Below are positions 16,769-25,291 of a stretch of 50,901 nucleotides of DNA, piece after piece (positions within the stretch are counted from its first letter, which is position 1; each line of letters begins with the position of its first letter). The notes under the pieces are model-generated. The model was not told where the DNA came from. It was given only the letters and a program-made list of their open reading frames with translations, and did no database searches. The position numbers and the translations under genes are program-made. This DNA comes from an uncultured Clostridia bacterium (GTDB taxonomy: Bacteria; Bacillota; Clostridia; Oscillospirales; Acutalibacteraceae). The stretch lies in the NCBI GenBank assembly GCA_947588875.1, contig CANPZK010000002.1, positions 1-50,901 on the forward strand, given 5' to 3'.

Positions 16769-16801
16769 CGAGGGGTCGGCGCAAAACGCGCCGACCCCTC
16801 G
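16769..16801 (+). terminator. Strong hairpin terminator after dgkA
   Basis: A perfect 14-bp stem pairs 16769-16782 with 16788-16801 around a 5-nt loop. An A-rich then T-rich stretch follows. It closes the phoH-ybeY-dgkA transcript. Confidence 0.75.
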
Positions 16802-17098
16802 CGACATAAAAAGAGCTTTTTTATTTTGCGCCGCCCGATAAGGTACGGCTGCCGATTTGCAATTAGGGCTTATACATAAATTCGGTATTGCCCAATGTCT
16901 TTCCGGAGTGAAGATTTTCAATCGCCCCTCGGTTACGTTACAGTCTGAAATCAATCAAAATCAATCACAAATAATCAATTTCCTTCAAATTCACTAAAAA
17001 ATCATAATTTATTCACATTTATTGCTTATAACATAATTACAAACAGCCAAATTTACTCAAAACATAATTTTGCGCTCTCGTTCGATTGGAGGAATATT
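16802..17098. other. AT-rich gap upstream of fbp
   Basis: No gene or RNA is recognisable. The right half is very AT-rich and contains short direct repeats of AATCAATCA near 16949-16980. A promoter for fbp is likely but I cannot place it with confidence. The last bases carry the GGAGG ribosome site of fbp. Confidence 0.4.
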
Positions 17099-18976
17099 AT
17101 GGAGAACATTAAATACCTGAAATTGCTTTCCGAGAAATATCCGACGGTAAGCTCCGTTTCAAGAGAAATAATTAATCTCACCGCTATTCTTAACCTTCCC
17201 AAGGGAACAGAACATTTTATGAGCGATATACACGGCGAGTATGAAGCCTTTTGCCATATTTTAAATAACTGTTCGGGCGTTATAAAGGAAAAGGTCGATA
17301 TGCTTTACAGCGACACCATATCGGAAAGTGAAAGAGAGGAAATTTGCACTATAATTTATTACCCGAATGAAAAATTAAATTTGATAAAAAAGGAGAGAGG
17401 GATAAGCTCCGACCGTTACAGAATTATCATAAATCGAATGATAGAAATTGCGGGAATTTTGTCATCGAAATATACGCGCTCCAAGGTGCGCAAGGCGATG
17501 CCGAAGGATTACGCCTATATTATAGACGAATTGCTTCACGCCCAAAAGGACGAGGACGATAATCAGGTTTTATATCACAGCAAAATACTTGATACCATTA
17601 TAAGCATAGGCGCAGATGATTTTATTGTCGCACTTGCGGGGCTTATAAAGCGGCTCGCTGTCGACCATTTGCATATAGTCGGGGATATTTTCGACAGGGG
17701 AGCGGACGCCGATAAAATACTTGATTTGCTTATCGAATATCATTCCCTTGATATTCAATGGGGAAATCATGATATATTATGGATGGGAGCGGCGTCGGGA
17801 AATGAAGCGTGCGTTGCGAATGTTGTCCGCAGCTGTATAAAATACAGGACGGTGCGAATACTCGAAAGCGGATACGGAATAAGTCTGAGAAGGCTCACGC
17901 TTTTTGCCGAAAATAAATATAAATCAGCCGACCCCATGACCGCGGCGCTAAGAGCCATATCCGTTATACAATTCAAGCTGGAGGGTCAGATTATATTAAG
18001 GCGGCCCGAATATGAAATGAACGACAGACTGCTGCTTGACAAGATAGATACCGAAAACGGTACGGTGATCTCGGATGGAAAAAGGTATAAGCTGAACAGC
18101 GCCGATTTTCCGACTGTTGACAAAAATTCACCCTATGAATTGACCGATGATGAAAAGGAAATAATTGATGAACTGAGGGAATCGTTTATAAACAGCGGCA
18201 GACTGAAACGGCATATCACATTCCTGTTTGATAAGGACAGTATGTATAAATGCTTTAACGGGAATTTGCTTTATCACGGCTGTGTTCCCCTCGATGAGAA
18301 CGGGAATTTTTTCGGAATAAGGCTTTTCGGAAGGGTACTCAAGGGCAAAGCGTATTTTGACGCCGCAGAAAAAATCGTCAGACGCGCATATTTCAGAAAT
18401 GATAAAAACATAGAGGATATTGATTTTATGTGGTATTTATGGTGCGGGAGGAAATCGCCCTTATGCGGGAGGAATGTCAAGAGCTTTGAGCGTTGCTTTA
18501 TAGACGATGAATCCGCATGGGAGGAGGAAACAGACCCCTATTACCGATTTTATCACATGGAAAAAATATGCAATATGATTTTGCGTGAATTTGATATGTA
18601 TTCCCCGTCCTCGCATATTGTAAACGGGCATACGCCGGTTTTGACAGCGAGAGGGGAACAGCCTATAAGAGCAAACGGAAAACTAATCGTTATCGACGGA
18701 GGCTTTTGCAGGGATTATCATGAAAAAACAGGAATAGCGGGATATACGCTTATATACAATTCCCACGGGCTGAGGATCAAGGCGCACCAGCCGTTTGAAA
18801 GTATAGAGAATGCCATGAAGGAAAACAGGGATATTCATTCAAGCTCTAAAAATGTTGAAACTGAAAATTACAGAATAATGGTAAAGCATACCGATAACGG
18901 CAAAAACATACAAACCGAGATCAACGATTTGTACGCTCTGCTTGAGGCTTACAGAAACGGGGAAATTGACGTGTAG
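17099..18976 (+). CDS. fbp: Fructose-1,6-bisphosphatase class III
   Basis: This gluconeogenic enzyme removes the 1-phosphate from fructose 1,6-bisphosphate. The 625 residues match the class III (Firmicutes) type, which is a metallophosphatase unrelated to class I. Metal-binding motifs are FMSDIHGEYEAF near residue 40, GDIFDRGADADK near 198, WGNHDILWMGA near 220, and the later VNGHTPV near 508. The ATG has GGAGGAATATT upstream. The gene looks more AT-rich than its neighbours and sits between dgkA and era, where it interrupts a usual gene order; this suggests insertion but does not prove transfer. A gap of 295 bp with no clear gene follows. Confidence 0.96.
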   Translation: MENIKYLKLLSEKYPTVSSVSREIINLTAILNLPKGTEHFMSDIHGEYEAFCHILNNCSGVIKEKVDMLYSDTISESEREEICTIIYYPNEKLNLIKKERGISSDRYRIIINRMIEIAGILSSKYTRSKVRKAMPKDYAYIIDELLHAQKDEDDNQVLYHSKILDTIISIGADDFIVALAGLIKRLAVDHLHIVGDIFDRGADADKILDLLIEYHSLDIQWGNHDILWMGAASGNEACVANVVRSCIKYRTVRILESGYGISLRRLTLFAENKYKSADPMTAALRAISVIQFKLEGQIILRRPEYEMNDRLLLDKIDTENGTVISDGKRYKLNSADFPTVDKNSPYELTDDEKEIIDELRESFINSGRLKRHITFLFDKDSMYKCFNGNLLYHGCVPLDENGNFFGIRLFGRVLKGKAYFDAAEKIVRRAYFRNDKNIEDIDFMWYLWCGRKSPLCGRNVKSFERCFIDDESAWEEETDPYYRFYHMEKICNMILREFDMYSPSSHIVNGHTPVLTARGEQPIRANGKLIVIDGGFCRDYHEKTGIAGYTLIYNSHGLRIKAHQPFESIENAMKENRDIHSSSKNVETENYRIMVKHTDNGKNIQTEINDLYALLEAYRNGEIDV

Positions 18977-19271
18977 GATTATTAAAAAGCACAATACGGT
19001 TTTTGGCGTTGCAAGCGAGGAGCATAATAATGAAATTTTAACCGTTATCGTTTTAATGCTGTCCGTGTGCAGGAATGCGCAGGCGCGGGGGAAGCGTTTC
19101 AATCAGCGGTTGAACCGAGAGGGAAAACTCTCTTTTCCGGTTATTGAGATTATCCGTCTTTTATGTTCTAATAAAGACAGGGATTTTGCAGACACTCTCC
19201 ACCCTCAGAGCCGATAAAACAGACCTATCAGGCTCTGCTCGCGCAAAAAAATCAAACGGGAGGCATTCTAA

Positions 19272-20090
19272 ATGGATAACAGATTCGGAGAATTTATCAG
19301 TAAAAAGCGCAGGGAGCTCGGTATAACGCAGAACCGGCTCGCTCAATCGCTCAATATCTCTTTTCAAGCGGTGAGCAAATGGGAAAACGGCACGGCATAC
19401 CCGAACATCGAGCTGCTGCCAAAGTTAGCGGCGGCTCTGAACACGACGGTTGACGCGCTCGTCGGTTACAGCGGCGCGGCGGCGGATTACGACAATCGGT
19501 ACCGCGACGAGGGGTACTATTGGGGACTCAGACCGAACGTCATCTGCTATGATATTATGAAGCTGCTCCCTCCGATAAAGCCGTACCGCATTTTGGACAT
19601 TGGCTGCGGAGAGGGCAAGGACGCTGTGTTTTTTGCAAAATGCGGCTACAATGTTACGGCTCTCGATATATCGGAGATCGGTCTTGACAAGGCTAAAAGG
19701 CTTGCGGAGCATAATCGCGTAAATGTAAATTTCTTTAAGGCGGATATTATAGATTACCGCCCCGACTCCGAATTTGATATTATATTCAGCAGCGGTCTGC
19801 TCCATTTCGTCCCGCCTCGGCCGAGAAAAGAGCTGTGCGATTCTTTTAAATCTCACACCGCTGCGGGCGGTATCAACGCTCTGAACGTGTTTGTCAAAAA
19901 GCCGTTTATAACCCGTACTCCCGACAAAGGCAGAAACGAAGAACTCAGATACCCTTGGGTATCGGGCGAGCTGTTCGGATACTATCACGATTGGCTGTTT
20001 TGCGATTGCAGGGAAGATGTATTCGACTGCAACAGCGGCGGCAAGCCGCATAAGCATTGCATGGATACGCTTATAGCGCAAAAGCCTTAA
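19272..20090 (+). CDS. XRE-family HTH domain fused to a class I SAM methyltransferase (TehB-like)
   Basis: Residues 5-60 are a Cro/CI-type helix-turn-helix, with FGEFISKKRRELGITQ, the recognition-helix segment QAVSKWENGTAYPNIE and an LPKLAAALNTTVDALVG end. Residues 75-270 form a class I methyltransferase with motif I ILDIGCGEGKDAVFFAK near 113, acidic motif II VTALDIS and FDIIFSSGLLHF near 170. The protein is therefore a DNA-binding domain joined to a small-molecule methyltransferase; TehB-like enzymes act on tellurite or thiol compounds, but this substrate is unknown. The ATG follows GGGAGG (19258-19262). A truncated purC follows within 12 bp. Confidence 0.85.
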   Translation: MDNRFGEFISKKRRELGITQNRLAQSLNISFQAVSKWENGTAYPNIELLPKLAAALNTTVDALVGYSGAAADYDNRYRDEGYYWGLRPNVICYDIMKLLPPIKPYRILDIGCGEGKDAVFFAKCGYNVTALDISEIGLDKAKRLAEHNRVNVNFFKADIIDYRPDSEFDIIFSSGLLHFVPPRPRKELCDSFKSHTAAGGINALNVFVKKPFITRTPDKGRNEELRYPWVSGELFGYYHDWLFCDCREDVFDCNSGGKPHKHCMDTLIAQKP

Positions 20091-20102
20091 AGGGGAGAAA
20101 TT

Positions 20103-20270
20103 ATGGAGCCTATATACAGCGGAAAAATACGAGAGATTTATGACGTTTCAGAGGATAAGCTCGCAATCGTAACGACGGACAGGATTTCGGCTTTTGACAA
20201 TATCCTGCCGATAACAATTAAGGACAAGGGCATAGTGCTGAACACGCTGACGGGCGCGGGCGCAAAATAA
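20103..20270 (+). pseudogene. purC: Truncated SAICAR synthetase (PurC) N-terminal fragment
   Basis: A 55-codon frame with its own AAAGGGGAG site starts at the ATG at 20103. The translation contains [31 protein letters not shown] and IKDKGIVLN, which is the N-terminal beta domain of phosphoribosylaminoimidazole-succinocarboxamide synthase. Full-length PurC has about 235-300 residues. Here the homology stops after VLNTLT and a TAA follows. The ATP-binding and catalytic remainder is missing from the next 160 bp, which instead hold the era promoter. It is most likely a relic left by a deletion; a functional purC is presumably elsewhere in the genome. Confidence 0.8.
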
Positions 20271-20282
20271 ATACAGCCTTTT

Positions 20283-20312
20283 TAGACAAACCGGCTCAAA
20301 TTGTGTTATACT
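20283..20312 (+). promoter_or_regulatory. Predicted promoter for era-cca
   Basis: TAGACA (20283-20288), an 18-bp spacer and TATACT (20307-20312) lie about 120 bp upstream of the era ATG. Confidence 0.6.
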
Positions 20313-20433
20313 GTATTTAATACAGCGGCAAAGGCTTGATAAGCCCGATTTATCATTCCGGCGGGCGGCTTGTGCTTAAACCGCACAAGACAAGCGTTTG
20401 GCAAAGCGCGAAAAGAAACGGAGAATATAAATT

Positions 20434-21345
20434 ATGAACAACAGCGACAAGTCGGCGTTCATCGCCATAATAGGCAGACCAAATGTTGGAAAAAGCTCCA
20501 TACTCAATAAACTGCTCGGGCAGAAAATAGCGATCGTTTCACATAAACCTCAGACTACCCGAACGAGAATAATGGGAGTGCTCACGGAGGGGGAAACCCA
20601 GCTTGTGTTTATCGACACTCCCGGAATGCACAAGCCGAAAACCGAGCTTGGGAAATATATGGTAAAATCGGTGAACGAATCCGTCGCGGGTGTGGACGCG
20701 GTAATGCTTGCTGCGGAATGTGACAAGGAGCCGGGCGATACCGAGCGGGAGCTTATTGAAAGGGCAAAGAGCCTCGGACTGCCCGCAGTGCTCGCGCTCA
20801 ACAAGACGGATACGCTAAAGAGCAGGGACGAGCTTATAGGTATAATCGCGGCATATTCAAGGCTATGCGATTTTGAGGCGGTGGTGCCGGTGTCGGCTCG
20901 AACGGGAAGCGGGCTTGACGAGCTGAAGGACGAGCTGAAGAAGCTCGCGCAGGAGGGCGGACATTTCTTCGACGACGATACTCTGACCGACCAGTCAGAG
21001 AGAGTTCTCGCCGCCGAAATAATCAGAGAAAAGCTTCTAAGGCTTCTCGACAAGGAGATACCGCACGGCACGGCGGTGGCGGTCGAGCGAATGAAAACGA
21101 GGGAGGACAGCGGAATACTCGACATAGACGCAACTATATACTGCGAACGCGAGAGCCACAAAGGCATAATAATCGGCAAGGGCGGCAGTATGCTGAAAAA
21201 GGTAGGCTCGTATTCAAGACAGGATATGGAGAGCTTTTTTGACTGTAAAATAAATCTGCGGCTTTGGGTCAAGGTCAAGGAGGACTGGCGGAACAGAGAG
21301 AATATTCTGCGCTCCCTCGGCTTTGACGACAACGATTTTCAGTAA
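20434..21345 (+). CDS. era: GTPase Era
   Basis: Era is an essential GTPase that binds the 3' end of 16S rRNA during 30S maturation. G1 GRPNVGKSSILNKLLGQK (about residue 14), G3 DTPGMHKPKTELG (about 65), G4 NKTD (about 127) and the C-terminal KH domain with IIGKGGSMLKKVG (about 245) are all present. The length, 303 residues, is standard. It is usually found beside dgkA and recO; here it has its own promoter, is followed by cca 6 bp later, and recO is absent from the window. Confidence 0.97.
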   Translation: MNNSDKSAFIAIIGRPNVGKSSILNKLLGQKIAIVSHKPQTTRTRIMGVLTEGETQLVFIDTPGMHKPKTELGKYMVKSVNESVAGVDAVMLAAECDKEPGDTERELIERAKSLGLPAVLALNKTDTLKSRDELIGIIAAYSRLCDFEAVVPVSARTGSGLDELKDELKKLAQEGGHFFDDDTLTDQSERVLAAEIIREKLLRLLDKEIPHGTAVAVERMKTREDSGILDIDATIYCERESHKGIIIGKGGSMLKKVGSYSRQDMESFFDCKINLRLWVKVKEDWRNRENILRSLGFDDNDFQ

Positions 21346-21351
21346 TTTGAG

Positions 21352-22692
21352 GTGAAGGCTTTGATTTTATCCGATGGCTGTCGCTTTGTTATAGACAGGC
21401 TGAGCGGAGCGGGCTATTGCGCTTATGCCGTAGGCGGCTGCGTCCGCGACTATCTAATGCACGCAGAGCCGAAGGATTACGACGTCGCGACCGACGCCTT
21501 GCCGGAGGAGATACTCTCGAGCTTTTCGGACTGCCGAACCGTAACAAACGGAATCAAGCACGGCACTGTGACCGTGATAGCGTGCGGCGAGCAAATCGAG
21601 GTGACGACGTTCCGCAAGGACGGACTGTACGCCGACTGCCGCAGACCCGAGAGCGTTGCTTTCGGCGTGGGTCTTGCCGACGACCTCGGGCGAAGGGATT
21701 TTACCGTGAACGCTATGGCGTACAGCGACGCCGAGGGGATAGCAGACCCCTTTGGCGGCAGGCAGGATATAAGGGACAGGGTCATTCGCTGTGTCGGCGA
21801 GCCGGACAAGCGCTTTAACGAGGACGCTCTGCGCATAATGCGAGCTTTGCGCTTTGCGAGCGTGTGCGGCTTTTCCGTCGAGGAAGAAACAGCGGAGTCG
21901 ATTCACGAAAACAGGGAGCTGCTGAAAAAAATCGCGGCGGAGAGGATTTTCCCCGAGCTTACGGCTGCCCTGTGCGGCTGCGGCGCGGTAAGCGTCCTTG
22001 ATAAATTCCGCGACGTGTTCGCCGTTATAATGCCGTCTGTTGAGCCGTGCTTCGATTATTATTTGAGCGGCGATAATCACAATCAAACGCTTTGGGAACA
22101 TATGCTCAGGGCGGTTGGGGCGGTTGAGGCGAGCGTTGAGCCGCGCCTTGCCGCTCTTCTGCACGATATAGCAAAGCCCTGCCGAATAAGCGACGGCAGG
22201 GCGGAAGGCGGCGGCTCCGTACACGCGCGGGAAAGCGCGGAGCTTGCGGAGAGGATTTTGCGCTCTCTGAAAGCGCCGAGGAGGATTATCGACAGGGTTA
22301 AAATCCTCATAAATTATCACGATTACCCGTGCGACGACGGGGTAAGGTCCGTTAAGCGCCTTATGAGGGAGATAGGCGGTGAAAACGCCCTGCTGATATT
22401 ATCGCAGATAAGGCGCGCCGACATTGAGGCTCAAAACGGCTCGGACAAGCAAAAAAGGCTTGAGCGGCTGAAGGAATGTGAGAATATGTGCCGCGAGCTA
22501 ATAAGCTCCAGCGCCTGCGTCAGCATAGGCTCGCTCGATATAAGCGGAGACGATTTGATTTCGGCAGGCTTTGAGCGTGGAAGAAGGATTGGCGAGATTT
22601 TAAACGGGTTGCTCGACGCAGTGATAGAAGACAGGGTCGGGAACAAAAAAGAGGAGCTTCTCGCATACGCAAGGGATTGTTTTTCTTTTTGA
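21352..22692 (+). CDS. cca: CCA tRNA nucleotidyltransferase / poly(A) polymerase family with HD domain
   Basis: The enzyme adds or repairs the 3' CCA end of tRNAs. The N-terminal nucleotidyltransferase head holds YAVGGCVRDYLM near residue 25 and DYDVATDA near 44, with the two catalytic aspartates. FTVNAMAYS near 120 and RFNEDALRIMRALRFAS near 153 bind the tRNA and nucleotides. An HD domain with LLHDIAKP near 264 follows. The 446 residues fit the long HD-containing form. The start is GTG at 21352 or TTG at 21361; the AGGTGA at 21350-21355 would fit the TTG better. It lies 6 bp after era and is probably co-transcribed. Confidence 0.93.
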   Translation: MKALILSDGCRFVIDRLSGAGYCAYAVGGCVRDYLMHAEPKDYDVATDALPEEILSSFSDCRTVTNGIKHGTVTVIACGEQIEVTTFRKDGLYADCRRPESVAFGVGLADDLGRRDFTVNAMAYSDAEGIADPFGGRQDIRDRVIRCVGEPDKRFNEDALRIMRALRFASVCGFSVEEETAESIHENRELLKKIAAERIFPELTAALCGCGAVSVLDKFRDVFAVIMPSVEPCFDYYLSGDNHNQTLWEHMLRAVGAVEASVEPRLAALLHDIAKPCRISDGRAEGGGSVHARESAELAERILRSLKAPRRIIDRVKILINYHDYPCDDGVRSVKRLMREIGGENALLILSQIRRADIEAQNGSDKQKRLERLKECENMCRELISSSACVSIGSLDISGDDLISAGFERGRRIGEILNGLLDAVIEDRVGNKKEELLAYARDCFSF

Positions 22693-23307
22693 GTCGCGCC
22701 CTAAAACCGCCGCCTTGCTGAGCCTAATAATAATTTATTGTTGGGGCGGTAAGCCCATTTTTACATAAAAGAACAAAGTCTGTACATAAGCACAGACTTT
22801 GTTATGGTGTGTAATATGTAAGCAGTCAAACCGTCATACTCTCGGAAAAGGTAGCCGGAGAAAGGCAAGCCCAAGCTCTTAGCCCCTAAGGACGGCGTAA
22901 TTGCCGCCCTTTTGCATAATTTAAAAAGCGGTAAGATGTAATTCAGGGCTTACCTCTTCCAACTGCTTTTAATTTACCACCGCACGAAAAAAATATCAAT
23001 AGGGTTGATACGGTTGGGCAAAAAAACAGTACAAACGGGAAAAGGGATTTGCAATATTCTTATTGAAATTATGCAAAAGCTCGGTGAAAATTGTGCAGAT
23101 ATGACAATAAATGAATGTAAAATGCAGGACGCCGTTTCAAGGAAGCGTCCTGCATTTGATTAACTGTTTGTTTGAAAGTTGTTTGAAAGCGGTTTTCCGT
23201 CCAAAACGCGGAGCTGTTTAACAGCTTGATTATCGGTAAAAATCAGGGGTAAATATCAAAAACAGCCGATTCTGCGCCGTTGCCGCAACAGAGCCATATT
23301 CGCTAAA
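22693..23307. other. Gene-poor gap with three hairpins and a possible decayed element
   Basis: There is no convincing gene. Hairpins lie at 22772-22803 (12-bp perfect stem, probably the cca terminator), 22890-22914 (stem followed by TTTT) and 23120-23157 (13-bp perfect stem that can serve either strand). A 52-codon frame from TTG 23005 to 23163 runs through the last hairpin and has no recognisable relative. The start of the gap (GAGTCGCGCCCTAAAACCGC at about 22690) resembles 28380-28400, suggesting another minor repeat family. Confidence 0.5.
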
Positions 23308-24033
23308 TTAATTTGCAAGAGAAGTATCTGCGGGATTGGAGTTTGATTCAAAACGCTTTTTCGCGTCGTTGTAGCTGTTTTTGGATATCGGCACAACCGT
23401 GCCGTCCGAGAGCGAAAAGTCATACCTGTTTATGCGCTCGGCATACTGCATATTGACAGCATAGCTGCGGTGGCAGCGGTAAAAGATGTCGCCGGGAAGC
23501 TCGTCGCTGCAAAAAGAGGAAAAGGTTCCGTACAGGGTCATGGTTCTGCCGTCTATGCAGTGTATGAGAATGTCGTTGCGCATTACCTCACAGTAGGTTA
23601 TTTCGCTTGTGTTTACCCTTATTTTGCCATACTCCTTTGAATTAACGACGATTGACGGCGAATAATGCCTGTCGCGCAGACAGCGCAGCACAGGCTCGCG
23701 GAGCTTGTCCGTGCTGACGGGCTTCAGGATATAATCGGCGGGGTGAACGCTGTAACCCGCAAGGGCGTAGGCGGGACTTGAAGTGATGAATATTATGTCG
23801 GATTCAACGCCCCTTTCGCGCAGAAGCTCAGCGTAATCAATTCCGTTTGTGTCGCCAATCATAATATCGAGAACATAGAGATTGTACTTTTTCGCGCTCT
23901 TTTCTAAATCATCAGTCGATTCAAAGCAGTCTATCTCAAAGTCCTCGTTGTGTTCTGTCAAAATTTCACGGAGTATGCTGCACGTTTGTTCGAGAAAAAC
24001 CCTCTCATCATCGCATACTGCGACACTATACAT
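23308..24033 (-). CDS. LytTR-family response regulator (AgrA/LytR type), orphan
   Basis: The N-terminal receiver domain starts YSVAVCDDE, with the phosphoacceptor aspartate in NLYVLDIMIGDTNG near residue 56 and the conserved lysine in DYILKPVS near 106. A LytTR DNA-binding domain follows from about residue 140 (IVVNSKEYGKIRV, then RCHRSYAVNM near 200). Such regulators bind paired short direct repeats and often control peptide signalling. The frame is open to 24078, but the ATG at 24033 is preferred because it begins the receiver fold and follows GGAAGGGTGG; that gives 241 residues. No GHKL histidine kinase gene adjoins it, which is unusual. A promoter is predicted at 24272-24300. Confidence 0.92.
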   Translation of the reverse strand: MYSVAVCDDERVFLEQTCSILREILTEHNEDFEIDCFESTDDLEKSAKKYNLYVLDIMIGDTNGIDYAELLRERGVESDIIFITSSPAYALAGYSVHPADYILKPVSTDKLREPVLRCLRDRHYSPSIVVNSKEYGKIRVNTSEITYCEVMRNDILIHCIDGRTMTLYGTFSSFCSDELPGDIFYRCHRSYAVNMQYAERINRYDFSLSDGTVVPISKNSYNDAKKRFESNSNPADTSLAN

Positions 24034-24140
24034 AATCACACCACCCTTCCTAAGCAAAAAATAAGGAAAATAAAACATTCTGCCGATAAACTCATTTTTG
24101 ACGAAGCTCCTGCCGACGTCAGCTTTGCAGACTTATAAAA

Positions 24141-24166
24141 GCCGCTCGGCGGCTTGACTGCGGTCG
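24141..24166 (+). repeat. Partial family B hairpin repeat
   Basis: CGGCTTGACTGCGGTC here matches the right arm and tail of the family B hairpins at 33860, 36304 and 44028. The left arm is replaced by a short GCCGCTCGGCGGC palindrome. Confidence 0.45.
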
Positions 24167-24271
24167 CCGAGAGCGGTATTTGGGTACGGTCAAAAAATAA
24201 AATTTATCTTTTAGGCAGCTGCCGCGCAAGGCGGCATAGCTATATTTAAAGCCACCTTCCCTATTTTCTTT

Positions 24272-24300
24272 ATTATAGCAAAGTGGTAAACTAAAATCAA
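24272..24300 (-). promoter_or_regulatory. Predicted promoter for the LytTR regulator
   Basis: On the minus strand TTGATT (24295-24300), 17 bp and a perfect TATAAT (24272-24277) are seen. The leader would be about 230 nt. Confidence 0.6.
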
Positions 24301-24391
24301 GAAATTAATTTATTTTTCACAAATTAATTTGGCTCAATATTCTGAAACTGGCATTATTAGCCGAAATTTTGCGCTCCTTATCGCCGAAAAA

Positions 24392-24409
24392 GTGTTAAAA
24401 AATTAACAA
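24392..24409 (+). promoter_or_regulatory. Rex operator upstream of rex
   Basis: GTGTTAAAAAATTAACAA matches the clostridial Rex site TTGTTAANNNNTTAACAA at all but the first base. It lies 8 bp upstream of the likely -35 region and 67 bp upstream of the rex ATG, which implies autoregulation by the NADH/NAD ratio. Confidence 0.8.
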
Positions 24410-24416
24410 TTTGCTC

Positions 24417-24445
24417 TTTATTTCGTTTCACAAATAGATTATAAT
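24417..24445 (+). promoter_or_regulatory. Predicted rex promoter
   Basis: A perfect TATAAT (24440-24445) is preceded at 17 bp by a weak -35 hexamer, TTTATT (24417-24422). The weak -35 box beside the Rex operator suits a repressible promoter. Confidence 0.55.
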
Positions 24446-24475
24446 AATGTATATGAATTCGAGAAGGGTGAGCCT

Positions 24476-25132
24476 ATGGCTAAGAGTGACAAAATTTCAA
24501 TGTCGGTTATCAGGCGATTGCCGCGCTATTACAGGTTTTTGAGCGAACTGCAATCCGAGGGGGTTATGAGAATATCGTCAAAACAGCTTGCCGCGAAAAT
24601 GCGGCTTACAGCCTCGCAGGTCAGGCAGGATTTTAATTGCTTTGGCGGCTTCGGACAGCAGGGCTACGGTTACAGCGTTGAACAGCTTAAAAACGAGATA
24701 GAGTCCATTCTCGGGCTTGGAGAGCCAAAAACGGCGGTGCTTGTCGGCGCAGGAAACCTCGGCAGAGCGGTTGCGGCGCATATGGCGTTTGAGCCGAAGG
24801 GGATAACGCTTGCCGGCATATTTGACAGAAACGAAAGGCTCATCGGCGCGACGCTGAGGAACGTAAAGATAGAAAACACCGATATGCTCGAATCATTTTG
24901 CAAAAGGCGCAGACCGAATCTCGCCATACTTTGCGTGCCTAAGGACGCGGCTCAGAATATATGCAGGCGGCTTTACTCTCTGGGCATAAGATATTACTGG
25001 AATTTCAGTCACTATGACGTTGCCGCGGATTATCCCGACGTTGTAGTTGAAAACGTGCATATGTCCGACAGCCTTATGACCTTGTGTTACAGAATAAGCG
25101 ACGATATTGAAGCAAAAAGGCGTTCGGAGTAA
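24476..25132 (+). CDS. rex: Redox-sensing transcriptional repressor Rex
   Basis: Rex binds DNA when NAD+ is high and releases it when NADH accumulates, so fermentation and hydrogenase genes are induced. The N-terminal winged helix has SMSVIRRLPRYYRFLSEL (residue 8 on) and LTASQVRQDFNCFGGFGQQGYGY (near 44). The NAD-binding Rossmann motif VLVGAGNLGRAVAAH starts near 88. The length, 218 residues, is normal. The ATG follows AAGGGTGAG. The operator at 24392-24409 points to autoregulation. The bifurcating hydrogenase genes at 47.7 kb are plausible regulon members. Confidence 0.97.
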   Translation: MAKSDKISMSVIRRLPRYYRFLSELQSEGVMRISSKQLAAKMRLTASQVRQDFNCFGGFGQQGYGYSVEQLKNEIESILGLGEPKTAVLVGAGNLGRAVAAHMAFEPKGITLAGIFDRNERLIGATLRNVKIENTDMLESFCKRRRPNLAILCVPKDAAQNICRRLYSLGIRYYWNFSHYDVAADYPDVVVENVHMSDSLMTLCYRISDDIEAKRRSE

Positions 25133-25165
25133 AATTTTTTGCTTGGTTATACAGTCGAGTTGATT

Positions 25166-25197
25166 GCAGCTTTACCGACTTCCTCCGGTAAAGCTGT
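25166..25197 (+). repeat. Hairpin repeat, family A, copy 2
   Basis: GCAGCTTTACCG (25166-25177) pairs with CGGTAAAGCTGT (25186-25197) between the convergent genes rex and maf. Confidence 0.85.
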
Positions 25198-25291
25198 TGC
25201 TTTAGAACGGCGCAGATAGCCAAATGAAAAATATAAACCGGTGCGAGAGGAGGGAGCGTACGGGGGAGCGCAGTCAAAATAAATTAAATCG

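Noticed and set aside
18942..19217. 91-codon frame after fbp
   Set aside because: It starts within fbp in another frame, has no ribosome site and no recognisable sequence.
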